DNA from: Chloroflexota bacterium
Lineage (GTDB): Bacteria > Chloroflexota > Anaerolineae > JAAYZQ01
Length of the DNA: 64,000 nt
NCBI GenBank assembly: GCA_018606645.1
Contig: JAGVRI010000002.1
Location: 124,001-188,000 of the forward strand
Direction of reading: 5' to 3'
The translations under genes and the position numbers were made by a program. Under the pieces are notes generated by a model. The model was given only the letters and a program-made list of their open reading frames with translations, made no database searches and was not told the origin of the DNA. Of the stretch, positions 17,445-26,618 are shown piece by piece. Position 1 is the stretch's first letter. Each line of letters opens with the position of its first letter.

Positions 17445-18917
17445 ATGTTTTCTGTCAAGAGAAAGGTGAGTTTGCTTGGTTTATTGGTGGTGGTCAGCCT
17501 GATGCTGTCCACCTGTGGACCGACGCCCACGCCGGTGGTCGTGACCCAAGTGGTGGAAGTGCCGAAGGAGGTGACCAAGATCGTCGCCGGCACCCCGGTG
17601 GTGGAGACAGTCGTTGAGACCCGGGAGGTGGTCGTCACCGCCACGCCGCCGCCACCCTCGGCGGAGCGTGTCCTGGAGGTCTGGACCCACGAGTTCCCGC
17701 CTTTGCAAGATGCCTTCACCAAGAAGTGGATCCCCGAGTTCGAAGCGGCCCATCCGGGGGTCAAGGTCAACATGACCGCCATCCCGTACGCCGGGGTGGT
17801 GGCCTATGATGCCCGGTTGCTGGCTGCGCTTTCTGCCGGGGAGGGTCCTGATCTGTGGGACATGGGTGACTGGCACTACAAGAGCTTTTCCGAGGCCGGG
17901 TTCCTGGCGCCGCTCGATCCGACCATCTTCGGTTACGCGTCGGACCAGGAGATGATTGACGCGTATGCGCCCGGCACGCTGGATGTGTTCGTCAAGGACG
18001 GCAAGGTGTATGGCCTGTTCAGCGAGTACAACACCCTGGCCCTCTTTTACAACCTGGACATGTTTGAGGCAGCGGGCATTGAACCCTTGCCTGAGGACAA
18101 GCCGGTCTCCTGGGACACGATCAATGAGATATCGCAGAAGCTGTACCGGACCGACCCATCCACGGGCGCGATCACCCAGATGGGCTGGCAGTGGGGCTTT
18201 TTCGCCAACTACCGATCGCCCCAGTGGTATGCCCAGGCTTTCTACGCGCTGATGCGCCAGTACGGCCAGGACGATCTGTACGTCGATGGCAAGCCGGCAG
18301 CCAACACCGAGCCTGCGGTCAAGGCTTTCCAGATGCTGTATGATCAGACCTTCACGTACAAAGCCTACGACCCGACCTTCATCAACAACTGGTTTGCTGA
18401 CTTTCCGCAGGGGAGGATCGCCATGGTCCTGGCCGGTACCTGGTTCGTGCCGGCCATGCTCCCGAACAACCCCAACGTGCGCTTTGGTACGGCGCCCCAT
18501 CCGGTGGTCGATCCCAATGACCCCAAGACCTACAAGAATATTCAGTGGTCGTGGGGCTGGTCGGTGAATGCCAACAAGCCGCCCGAGCAGCAGCGGCTGG
18601 CGATGGAGTTCATGGCCTTTATGCTGGGCAAGAAGGGCGAGACGGAACAGGCGGCCTGGTGGTTCGACAACCTGGGTTACACGCAACCGAGCAAGGCCTA
18701 CCTCGAATCGGGGGCGATGGCCGAAACGGTGGCCAAGAACCCCTGGATTCAGCGCTGGCTGGATGCCTTTGAGGATTTCGAGATCGGGTACATCCAGCAT
18801 ATGTACGACGAGGCCGGCTCGGCCCTGATGCGGGCCATGGACCGCGTGGTCTACGATGGCATGTCGGCGAAAGAGACCGCCGATCTGCTGCAGGCTGAGT
18901 TGGAACGTCTCCAATAG
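17445..18917 (+). CDS. Sugar ABC transporter substrate-binding lipoprotein
   Basis: VVSLMLSTCGPTPTP lipobox; ERVLEVWTHEFPPLQ..FEAAHPGVKVNM..AALSAGEGPDLWDMGDW. Confidence 0.9.
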   Translation: MFSVKRKVSLLGLLVVVSLMLSTCGPTPTPVVVTQVVEVPKEVTKIVAGTPVVETVVETREVVVTATPPPPSAERVLEVWTHEFPPLQDAFTKKWIPEFEAAHPGVKVNMTAIPYAGVVAYDARLLAALSAGEGPDLWDMGDWHYKSFSEAGFLAPLDPTIFGYASDQEMIDAYAPGTLDVFVKDGKVYGLFSEYNTLALFYNLDMFEAAGIEPLPEDKPVSWDTINEISQKLYRTDPSTGAITQMGWQWGFFANYRSPQWYAQAFYALMRQYGQDDLYVDGKPAANTEPAVKAFQMLYDQTFTYKAYDPTFINNWFADFPQGRIAMVLAGTWFVPAMLPNNPNVRFGTAPHPVVDPNDPKTYKNIQWSWGWSVNANKPPEQQRLAMEFMAFMLGKKGETEQAAWWFDNLGYTQPSKAYLESGAMAETVAKNPWIQRWLDAFEDFEIGYIQHMYDEAGSALMRAMDRVVYDGMSAKETADLLQAELERLQ

Positions 18918-18930
18918 CGCGGTAACGGGT

Positions 18931-18966
18931 CAGTGTAGGCGCGGTTCACCGACCGCGCCTACACTG
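18931..18966 (+). promoter_or_regulatory. Perfect 15-bp intercistronic hairpin between binding-protein and permease genes
   Basis: CAGTGTAGGCGCGGT-TCACCG-ACCGCGCCTACACTG. Confidence 0.75.
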
Positions 18967-18986
18967 GTTATCCGTGCATCCTCGGG

Positions 18987-19877
18987 GTGGACACGGTGGG
19001 ATCACGACGCGAACTCAGGTACGGGCTGACCTTCATTTCACCTGCTATCCTCTTTTTCCTGCTGTTCTGGATCTTGCCGGTGGTGCTGGCGGTCGGCTAT
19101 AGCCTGACCGACTGGATCGTGGGCCGTTCGGCGCGTTTGGTGGGGCTCAGGAACTATGTGGCTCTGTTTACCGACCCCCGTTTCCACGAGTCGTTGCTTG
19201 CCACGCTCAAGATCACGCTCCCGGCCCTGGTCGGCACCTGCGGTCTGGCTTTGTTCCTGGCGCTGCTGCTCAACGACGACAAGTTGCGCGGCAGACGGGT
19301 GGCGATGCTGATCATCATTCTGCCGTTCGTGACCGACTGGGTAGCCACCGGTCTCGTCTGGCAGTTGATCTACCTGCCCAACAGCGGTGTGCTGGCTGGC
19401 CTCTTCTCTCAACTTGGCCTGCGCCAATGGATGACCCTGCGCTGGACGACCAGCCGGCAGCTTGCACCTCTGGCCATTGCCCTATTCACCATCTGGAAGA
19501 CGACCGGCCTGTACGCGATCATCTTTCTTGCCGGACTAAAGAGTGTTCCCACCCCTCAGCTTGAGGCGGCCCAGGTAGACGGGGCCAATTTCTGGCAGAC
19601 CCTGGCCTTTATCACTTTGCCGTTGATGCGGCCTCTGGTCGTGTTTGTCCTGGTGAGTGCCTTTGTGAGCATTGTGGGCTTTTTTGAACCGGTCTATATG
19701 CTGACCGGCGGCGGTCCGGCAGATGCCACGCGAACGCTCCCCATCTTCTTGTACGAGAACTTTTTCCAGTTCCACAAGGGTGGGTATGCCAGCGCGGCGG
19801 GGATTGTCTTCCTGTTCCTGTGCCTGGGGTTTGCCCTCATCGCCGCCCGCTTTTTGCAATACAGCTACTATGAATGA
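18987..19877 (+). CDS. Sugar ABC transporter permease (MalF/UgpA type)
   Basis: LEAAQVDGANFWQTLAFITLPLMRPLVVFV; multi-pass. Confidence 0.9.
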   Translation: MDTVGSRRELRYGLTFISPAILFFLLFWILPVVLAVGYSLTDWIVGRSARLVGLRNYVALFTDPRFHESLLATLKITLPALVGTCGLALFLALLLNDDKLRGRRVAMLIIILPFVTDWVATGLVWQLIYLPNSGVLAGLFSQLGLRQWMTLRWTTSRQLAPLAIALFTIWKTTGLYAIIFLAGLKSVPTPQLEAAQVDGANFWQTLAFITLPLMRPLVVFVLVSAFVSIVGFFEPVYMLTGGGPADATRTLPIFLYENFFQFHKGGYASAAGIVFLFLCLGFALIAARFLQYSYYE

Positions 19878-20728
19878 GGCGGTCCATGGCGCACGCGAAA
19901 CGAGCCCTGAAATACCTGGTGCTGGGCCTGTACTGTGTCATCACCCTTATCCCGTTTTTGTGGATGATCTCGGCGTCGTTCAAGCGCCCTCAGGATGTGC
20001 TGACGGTCCCCATCCAGTGGATCCCTGCCGTCTGGCAGCCGCAGAACTACCGGCAGGCGCTGTTTGAGCCGCGCTTTACCGGCTACAGCATTGCCGATTT
20101 CATGGGCAACAGCCTGTTTGTGGCCGTGATCACCAGCCTGCTGTCCGTCTTTCTCTCGACCTTCATCGGCTACGGGTTTGCCAAGTTCCGTTTCCGGGGG
20201 CGCGACGCCCTGTTGTGGGGTATGCTCAGTACCACACTCCTGCCTTTTTCGTCCGTTGTGATCCCGCTCTATCTAATTGTCCGCGCCCTGGGCCTGATCG
20301 ATAGCCTGTGGGCGCTGATCATTCCTTTTGCCATCACCGGTCAGAGCATCTTTCTGGCCCGGCAGTTTATCATTACCGTACCCAGCGAGTTGATGGACGC
20401 GGCGAGGGTAGATGGCGCCGGAGAGTTCCATATCTTCTGGCGGATCGTCTTCCCGCTGCTTGGCCCGGCGGTTGCCACCCTGGGGATCATGACCTTTCTC
20501 TTCTCATGGAACCTCTTCTTATGGCCTCTGGTGGTTCTGTCATCGCAGAGGCAATTCACCCTGCCGCTGGGCCTGTCGTTGATGGGTCTGGGCTCCACCT
20601 TTCTCGTTGACTATCACCTGTGGATGGCAGCCTCGACCCTGGCGGTTCTGCCGCCGCTGGTCTTTTTCCTGTTGTTGCAGCGGCCATATTTACGAGGGCT
20701 TGAGACCCTTTCCGGTCTGAAGGAATAA
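19874..20728 (+). CDS. Sugar ABC transporter permease (MalG/UgpE type)
   Basis: MDAARVDGAGEFHIFWRIVFPLLGPAVATLGIMTFLFSWNLFLWPLV; 4-bp overlap with previous gene. Confidence 0.9.
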   Translation: MRRSMAHAKRALKYLVLGLYCVITLIPFLWMISASFKRPQDVLTVPIQWIPAVWQPQNYRQALFEPRFTGYSIADFMGNSLFVAVITSLLSVFLSTFIGYGFAKFRFRGRDALLWGMLSTTLLPFSSVVIPLYLIVRALGLIDSLWALIIPFAITGQSIFLARQFIITVPSELMDAARVDGAGEFHIFWRIVFPLLGPAVATLGIMTFLFSWNLFLWPLVVLSSQRQFTLPLGLSLMGLGSTFLVDYHLWMAASTLAVLPPLVFFLLLQRPYLRGLETLSGLKE

Positions 20729-20820
20729 GGTGCGACACTCCACGCCCTGCCAGGGGGATTGCGGGGTGGTCCGGGCCCTTCTGGGTCCTGGAAAAACCGC
20801 CGGCACGAAAGGGGGAACAG

Positions 20821-21306
20821 GTGAAGCAGGAACGAATGACGGAACAAAAGAAATCGGTCCAGGAAGTCGAGACCAGGCTCATTGGGATGTTTGCCGCGAT
20901 CTATTCGTCCACGGTGGCGGCGATGTGCGCTCGATATGGTCCTGAAGCGCTGGATGTCGCCCGCCAGGCATTCATGGATACGATGGTCGGCCTGAGCAAG
21001 GAGACCTTGGCCCACCTGAAAGAGCGCGATCTGCACACTTACGTGGGCTGGTTGACCACCGATGGTACCGAGGAGGGGCACCGCTACGAAACGGTCGAAA
21101 GCACCGAGAAGAGTATTCGCCTCAAGTACCTGGAATGCCCGTGGGCTGCCGCTTTCCGCGCGGTGGGTCATCCCGAGATCGGCAAGTTCTTTTGCGAGGC
21201 CGATGCACCCATTGCCTCCGCGTTCAATTCCGAGATCCGATTTGAACGGACGATGACGTTAATGGATGGCGATGAGTACTGCAATCACCATTTTTTCACC
21301 GAGTAG
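20821..21306 (+). CDS. L-2-amino-thiazoline-4-carboxylate hydrolase-like family protein
   Basis: LKYLECPWAAAFRAVGHPEIGKFFCEADAPIASAFNSEIRFERTMTLMDGDEYCNHHF. Confidence 0.65.
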   Translation: MKQERMTEQKKSVQEVETRLIGMFAAIYSSTVAAMCARYGPEALDVARQAFMDTMVGLSKETLAHLKERDLHTYVGWLTTDGTEEGHRYETVESTEKSIRLKYLECPWAAAFRAVGHPEIGKFFCEADAPIASAFNSEIRFERTMTLMDGDEYCNHHFFTE

Positions 21307-21473
21307 GAGTCGTTGGCGAATCGGCCCCGTCGTCTAGTGCGCGCAAACATGCGAAGGCTCTGTGCAGGCGCTGCGCCAGTTGACCGGCGTAAGCGACCTT
21401 GTGAAGGCACTGCCGGACCATCACAGAGAGCAGAGCCGTTGCCAGAACGGCGGCCGTTCGAAGGGAGGGAATC

Positions 21474-22823
21474 GTGACCAGGCCGATCACCAGTGTTCTG
21501 ATCGGAGCGGGGAACCGGGGCGCTGATTCTTACGCTCCGTACGCCTTGCGGCATCCGGACCAACTCAAGTTTGTTGCCGTCGCCGAACCCGATCCAGGTC
21601 GCCGTGATCGTTTTGCCCGAGAACACAATATCCCGAAAGAGCGTTGCTACACCACCTGGGAGGACCTGATGGCGGAGGGCCGGATTGCCGACACGGCCCT
21701 GATCTGCACGCCCGATCAGATGCACGTTGGGCCGGCTCTGGCGGCGCTGGACTTGGGCTACGATGTCCTGCTGGAGAAGCCGATGGCCACTACGCTTGAA
21801 GCGTGTGTGCAACTGGTTCAGGCGGCCGATCGGGCAGGACGTTTACTCCAGGTGTGCCATGTGTTGCGCTATACTTCCTTCTTTGAGACGGTCCACCACC
21901 TGGTCACTTCTGGACGTCTGGGAGAGGTGATCACGGTGGAGCACCGTGAAAACGTGTCGTACTGGCATATGGCTCACTCGTATGTGCGGGGACAGTGGCG
22001 CAACAGCCGGCTCTCCAGCCCTATGATTCTGGCCAAGTGTTGTCATGACCTGGACATCCTGTTCTGGAACCTGGGCCCGTGCAGGCGGCTCAGTTCTTTC
22101 GGCTCGCTGATCCATTACCGGCCCGAGAAAGCGCCCGAGGGCGCGGCGGAGCGGTGCACCGCCGGCTGCGCCGCTGCAGCAGAGTGTCCATGGTATGCCC
22201 CACGCATCTACGTGGACCTGACGCCTCTGCGGCGCAGTGTGCCAGGTGGGACATTTCCCGACGATTACCGGGGGTGGCCCCGCTCCGTCGTGTGGGACGA
22301 TGCCCCGCCGGCTGCCCGGGACGGCGATGCCGTGGCCGCGGTGCAGCAGGCGCTAGAACGTGGTCCGTACGGCCGATGCGTCTATCATTGTGACAATGAC
22401 GTCGTGGACCATCAAATTGTGAGCATGGAGATGGAGAACGGCGCCTCGGTCGGACTGTTTATGCACGGGCATTCTCACCGGGAAGGCCGCACGATGCGCT
22501 ACGACGGCAGCCGAGCCACGTTGCGCGGCATCTACAGTTTCGATGAGCAGCGCATCGAGGTCCACGATCACCTCACCGGCAAGGTCGAGGTCTTTGAGCC
22601 GGAGGTGGGTCCCTTTGGCGGCACTGGCCACGGCGGCGGGGATGAGGGCCTGATGAGGGCGTTTATCCGCGCCGTGCGGGATCCTACTTTTGTGCCCACT
22701 ACGGCACGCGAGTGTCTAGAGAGTCACCTGATGGCCTTTGCCGCCGAGGAGGCGCGGGTGAAGGGGACCGTAGTGGAGATGGATCGCTTTCGTACCTGGG
22801 CCGAAACAGTGAGCCGGGCATGA
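21474..22823 (+). CDS. Gfo/Idh/MocA family oxidoreductase
   Basis: VLIGAGNRGADSYAPYAL..DTALICTPDQMHVGPALAALDLGYDVLLEKPMATTLEAC. Confidence 0.9.
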   Translation: MTRPITSVLIGAGNRGADSYAPYALRHPDQLKFVAVAEPDPGRRDRFAREHNIPKERCYTTWEDLMAEGRIADTALICTPDQMHVGPALAALDLGYDVLLEKPMATTLEACVQLVQAADRAGRLLQVCHVLRYTSFFETVHHLVTSGRLGEVITVEHRENVSYWHMAHSYVRGQWRNSRLSSPMILAKCCHDLDILFWNLGPCRRLSSFGSLIHYRPEKAPEGAAERCTAGCAAAAECPWYAPRIYVDLTPLRRSVPGGTFPDDYRGWPRSVVWDDAPPAARDGDAVAAVQQALERGPYGRCVYHCDNDVVDHQIVSMEMENGASVGLFMHGHSHREGRTMRYDGSRATLRGIYSFDEQRIEVHDHLTGKVEVFEPEVGPFGGTGHGGGDEGLMRAFIRAVRDPTFVPTTARECLESHLMAFAAEEARVKGTVVEMDRFRTWAETVSRA

Positions 22824-23926
22824 ATCAGGTTCGAGAGGGTGAGCAGATGCAGCGAATTGTCGGCGCTTTCATCTTCCCTGAGGTCTGGCAGGCATGGACG
22901 GAGGGGGAGGCCGTCCATGCGTTTGAGTCACTGCTCCGCTTTGGCGTGAACAGCATATTCACCGAGTCGGAGACCTATCGTGACGACCTGATTGTTCTGG
23001 CGCACCGGCTGGGACTGCGCTGGTTTGGGGGCATCGCCTGCTTCTCCGACCACGCTCACCAGCACCGGATCCTCCGTGACCGTCCCGAGATGTGGCCGAT
23101 CGATGAAACCGGTGCCCGCCGCCCTCAGATGGAATGGTATGTCGGACTCACACCGACGTTTGAGGACTATAACGCTTCGCGGATCGGCCTGGCGGAGCGA
23201 ATTGTCCGCAATCACGATCTCGACGGGTTCATGTTCGATTTCATCCGCTGGCCGATCCACTGGGAACTGGAACTGCGCCCAGGGATGGCCGAACCCCGGC
23301 AGTGCTCGTTCGATCCTCACACCCTGGCCCGTTTCCAGGAGGAAACCGGCATCCGCCTGCCGGAGAGTCTGGGCGAGGGGGATCAGGGGGAGCAGCGCCT
23401 TGCGGCCAGCCGGGCGGCCTGGATCTTGACCCATCATGCCCAGGCATGGTATGATTTTCGGTGTGGGATCATCACCAGGTTCTGTCAGCAGGCCGTGGGC
23501 GCTTTGCGTTCGGCGCGAGGGAACGAATTGACGGTGGGCTTCTACGCCCTTCCCCTGCCGATGGAACCACTGGCCCGCATCGCGGGTCAACGGCTGAGTG
23601 ACCTGGCTCCGCTGGTGGACCTGATCGCGCCGATGGTCTATCATGCCATTGTGCACCGACGGGCCCGGTGGGTGGGCGATATCCTGCAGGCATTTGCCAG
23701 TACCTGTCCGGGCAAGGTACTGCCGGTGGTGCAGGTGGATTCGGCTGAAGGCGCAGAAGCAGGCGCCGACTGGGGTCCTCCCATTCCGGTGAGCGAGTGG
23801 GAGGAGGTGGTGAGGATCACCGTGGCCCAACCCGGCATCCGTGGCCTGATAGCGTTCACTGGGACGGCTCTATTCCGTACGGGCCGCGGAGAGCGGCTTC
23901 GAGCTGTGTTGGGACCAACTCGTTAA
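22820..23926 (+). CDS. Glycoside hydrolase-like (GHL10/TIM-barrel type) protein
   Basis: HDLDGFMFDFIRWP, LVDLIAPMVYHAIVHRRARWVGDIL; 4-bp overlap with oxidoreductase gene. Confidence 0.5.
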   Translation: MNQVREGEQMQRIVGAFIFPEVWQAWTEGEAVHAFESLLRFGVNSIFTESETYRDDLIVLAHRLGLRWFGGIACFSDHAHQHRILRDRPEMWPIDETGARRPQMEWYVGLTPTFEDYNASRIGLAERIVRNHDLDGFMFDFIRWPIHWELELRPGMAEPRQCSFDPHTLARFQEETGIRLPESLGEGDQGEQRLAASRAAWILTHHAQAWYDFRCGIITRFCQQAVGALRSARGNELTVGFYALPLPMEPLARIAGQRLSDLAPLVDLIAPMVYHAIVHRRARWVGDILQAFASTCPGKVLPVVQVDSAEGAEAGADWGPPIPVSEWEEVVRITVAQPGIRGLIAFTGTALFRTGRGERLRAVLGPTR

Positions 23927-23997
23927 GAGAGGTCCGGGGTGACTGCGTTACGGTGTGGCTGATGTGCACTCTATTGAGATAAGGGAAGGCATCCTGC

Positions 23998-25395
23998 ATG
24001 GCGATTACGTTGCGTCTCATCCGACCCGGCCTGGTGCCACCGCTCGATGACGGGTTTCGGCCAGCGGTCCTGGCCAATCATGCTTTTCTGGCTGAGGTGG
24101 AGGCCTCCGGGGGTGGCGTTCCCCTGGTACTGGGACTGGAGCGTACGGGGGGTTCCCTATCGCGGGTTGAGACGCGGGTCCTGGCGCCCGATCATCCCCG
24201 CGCCGGGGAAAACCTGCACTACGCGGAACGCTTGCTCAAGTTTCTGCTCTGGCAGCGAGGCGCATGGCGCGTCTATGTGGGCGGCCCGGCGGAGATTGGT
24301 CAGTATATCCGGCAGTGCTATTCGGCCATCGGGGAGCGCGCTTTCGACTATCACTTTATGGGGGAAAGGGTGTACCGGACCCGGTTCTCGGTGGTGGTGT
24401 GTACACCAGAGGATGTGCCGCCGGAGCGGGAGATCGAGCGCGCCCTGGGTCGCCATCTGGATGGGTACCGAATCGGCCTGGACCTGGGTGCATCGGACCT
24501 GAAGGTGGCAGCGGTGGTGAATGGCGAGGCGATCTATACCGAAGAGATTGTCTGGGAGCCACAGAAGCAACGAGACCCTCAGGTTCACTACCAGGCGATC
24601 GTGGCTGCCATCCGCAAGGCGGCGAGCAAGATGCCGCGCCTGGATGCCATTGGGGTGAGTTCTGCCGGCATCTATGTGGACAATCGGCCCATGGTCGCTT
24701 CCCTGTTCCGTGGGGTCCCTGACGATCGGTATGAGGCGGTCAGGAATCTCTTTCTGCGGATCCGGGATGAGATGGGGGTGCCGCTGGAGGTGATCAACGA
24801 CGGCGATGTCGCAGCCCTGGCCGGTTCGATGTCCTTAGGGGAGGGTGGGGTGCTGGGCATAGCCCTGGGATCGAGCCAGGCGGGAGGGTATGTGACGACG
24901 GCGGGCAACCTTCTCGACTGGCTCCACGAGCTGTCCTTTTGCCCTATTGACTACAATCCGGCGGCTCCCATTGACGAATGGTCTGGCGATCGGGGCTGCG
25001 GGGCGCTCTATCTTTCTCAGCAGTGTGTGTTCCGGTTGGCACCCAGGGCGGGGATCAGGCTATTGACCGGCGTAACCGATGCGGAAAGGCTCAAGGCAGT
25101 GCAGCGGGAACTGGAAGCGGGACACGAGGGCGCCGTCAAGATTTGGGAGACGATGGGCATTTACCTGGGGTATGCCATTGCTCATTATGCCGACTTTTAC
25201 CGCATCAGACATGTGCTGGTGCTGGGCCGCTGCACGTCAGGTCAAGGCGGGCCGCTTCTGGTCAGCCGTGCCAGGCAGGTGCTGGCCACCGAGTTCCCGG
25301 AGTTGGCCGCCCAGATCGAGATTCACCTCCCAGACGAAATGGGCCGGCGGGTTGGGCAATCGATCGCGGCCGCCAGTCTGCCGGCCCTGGATTAG
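23998..25395 (+). CDS. ROK-like sugar kinase with ~155-aa N-terminal extension
   Basis: IGLDLGASDLKVAAVVNG, GVSSAGIYVDNRP, EVINDGDVAALAGSMS, GIALGSSQAGGYV. Confidence 0.7.
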   Translation: MAITLRLIRPGLVPPLDDGFRPAVLANHAFLAEVEASGGGVPLVLGLERTGGSLSRVETRVLAPDHPRAGENLHYAERLLKFLLWQRGAWRVYVGGPAEIGQYIRQCYSAIGERAFDYHFMGERVYRTRFSVVVCTPEDVPPEREIERALGRHLDGYRIGLDLGASDLKVAAVVNGEAIYTEEIVWEPQKQRDPQVHYQAIVAAIRKAASKMPRLDAIGVSSAGIYVDNRPMVASLFRGVPDDRYEAVRNLFLRIRDEMGVPLEVINDGDVAALAGSMSLGEGGVLGIALGSSQAGGYVTTAGNLLDWLHELSFCPIDYNPAAPIDEWSGDRGCGALYLSQQCVFRLAPRAGIRLLTGVTDAERLKAVQRELEAGHEGAVKIWETMGIYLGYAIAHYADFYRIRHVLVLGRCTSGQGGPLLVSRARQVLATEFPELAAQIEIHLPDEMGRRVGQSIAAASLPALD

Positions 25396-25403
25396 GAGGG
25401 AAA

Positions 25404-26264
25404 ATGCGGTTCCACCGTGAATCGGCTGAGGTCTTTGTCCCCGATGGACTGGCGGTTGAGGATGCGCTGGCGCGGATCACCCACCTGGCGATCGGCGCCC
25501 ATCAGGACGACCTGGAGATCATGGCCTTTGAGGGCATCCAGCACTGTTTCCAGCGGGAGGACCGGTGGTTCTGCGGTGTGGTGGTCACGGATGGCAGCGG
25601 TTCCCCGCGGGATGCCTTGTATAAGGACTATAGCGATGAGGCGATGCGAGCGGTCCGTCGCCGGGAGCAAAAGAAAGCGGCGGTGGTCGGTGAGTACGGG
25701 GTGCTGGTCTTGCTTGACTATCCCAGCCGCATGGTGATCGATGGTCGCAACCAGGATCCGGTGGAGGATCTGATGCGGCTGCTCAGGGCGACCCGCCCCG
25801 CCGTGGTCTATACCCACAACCTGGCCGACCGACACGACACCCACGTCGCCGTTGCGCTGCGGGTGATCCAGGCGGCGCGCCTGTTGCCGGCCGAGGAGCG
25901 CCCATCGCGGCTCCTTGGCTGCGAGGTGTGGGGCGGGCTGGATTGGCTGGTGGGCTCGGACAAGGTGAGCCTGGATGTTTCGGCCCGGGAGAACCTGCAG
26001 GCCGCTCTGCTGGGCGTTTTCGACTCGCAGATTTCCGGCGGCAAGCGCTATGACCTGGCGACCATGGGCCGACGCCGGGCCAACGCGACCTATTTTGCCT
26101 CACACGGTGTGGATACGGCGACCGGGCTGACCTTTGCCATGGACCTGACTCCTCTGATCCAGCATCCGGAGTATGACATCGAGGCGTATGCTCAGGAACT
26201 GGTCATGCGTTTTGCCCGCGATATTGCGGCGCGCATCCAGCGCGCGTTGCCTCCGATACCCTGA
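25404..26264 (+). CDS. PIG-L family deacetylase-like protein
   Basis: ITHLAIGAHQDDLEIMAFEGI; VYTHNLADRHDTHVAVALRVIQAARLL. Confidence 0.8.
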   Translation: MRFHRESAEVFVPDGLAVEDALARITHLAIGAHQDDLEIMAFEGIQHCFQREDRWFCGVVVTDGSGSPRDALYKDYSDEAMRAVRRREQKKAAVVGEYGVLVLLDYPSRMVIDGRNQDPVEDLMRLLRATRPAVVYTHNLADRHDTHVAVALRVIQAARLLPAEERPSRLLGCEVWGGLDWLVGSDKVSLDVSARENLQAALLGVFDSQISGGKRYDLATMGRRRANATYFASHGVDTATGLTFAMDLTPLIQHPEYDIEAYAQELVMRFARDIAARIQRALPPIP

Positions 26265-26277
26265 CCTCTTGAAGGTG

Positions 26278-26545
26278 TAGCTTGGCGGAAACAGCCCAGG
26301 AGTGGAAGCGTTTGCTGGGTTCTGGGTGATTCCGTTCCGCCTGAAGCCTCCACTCCCATCGGGTGCCCGATTGGGCAGCAGCTCTAACCACCAGCCGGCG
26401 GTTGTTGCAAGGTGGGTTCGCAGGCCGGCTGCGGCTTGGCGGAACCGCCCAGGAGCGGACGCTTTCGCTGGGTTCTGCTGGATTCGGTTCTGGCTGAACC
26501 CTCCACCCCCATTGAGCGCCGGACTTGGCCCTCATGAAGCCCAGA
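26278..26545 (+). repeat. Two tandem copies (C1, C2) of dispersed palindromic repeat
   Basis: CTTGGCGGAAACAGCCCAGGAGTGGAAGCGTTTGCTGGGTTCTG.. and CTTGGCGGAACCGCCCAGGAGCGGACGCTTTCGCTGGGTTCTG..; GCCTGAAGCCTCCACTCCC / GGCTGAACCCTCCACCCCC. Confidence 0.85.
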
Positions 26546-26551
26546 GGTGGG

Positions 26552-26580
26552 TTGCAGAAATCGGAAAGTTGCGCTATACT
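26552..26580 (+). promoter_or_regulatory. Promoter upstream of rsh, abutting the repeat
   Basis: TTGCAG-N17-TATACT, with TATAAT immediately following. Confidence 0.45.
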
Positions 26581-26618
26581 TATAATGCAGAGAGTTGTTG
26601 GGGAAAGAGGGATTCGGT

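Noticed and set aside
21296-21490. Minus-strand 64-aa ORF in the gap before the oxidoreductase gene, possible gene remnant
   Set aside because: No recognisable family and no supporting start signal; could be chance.
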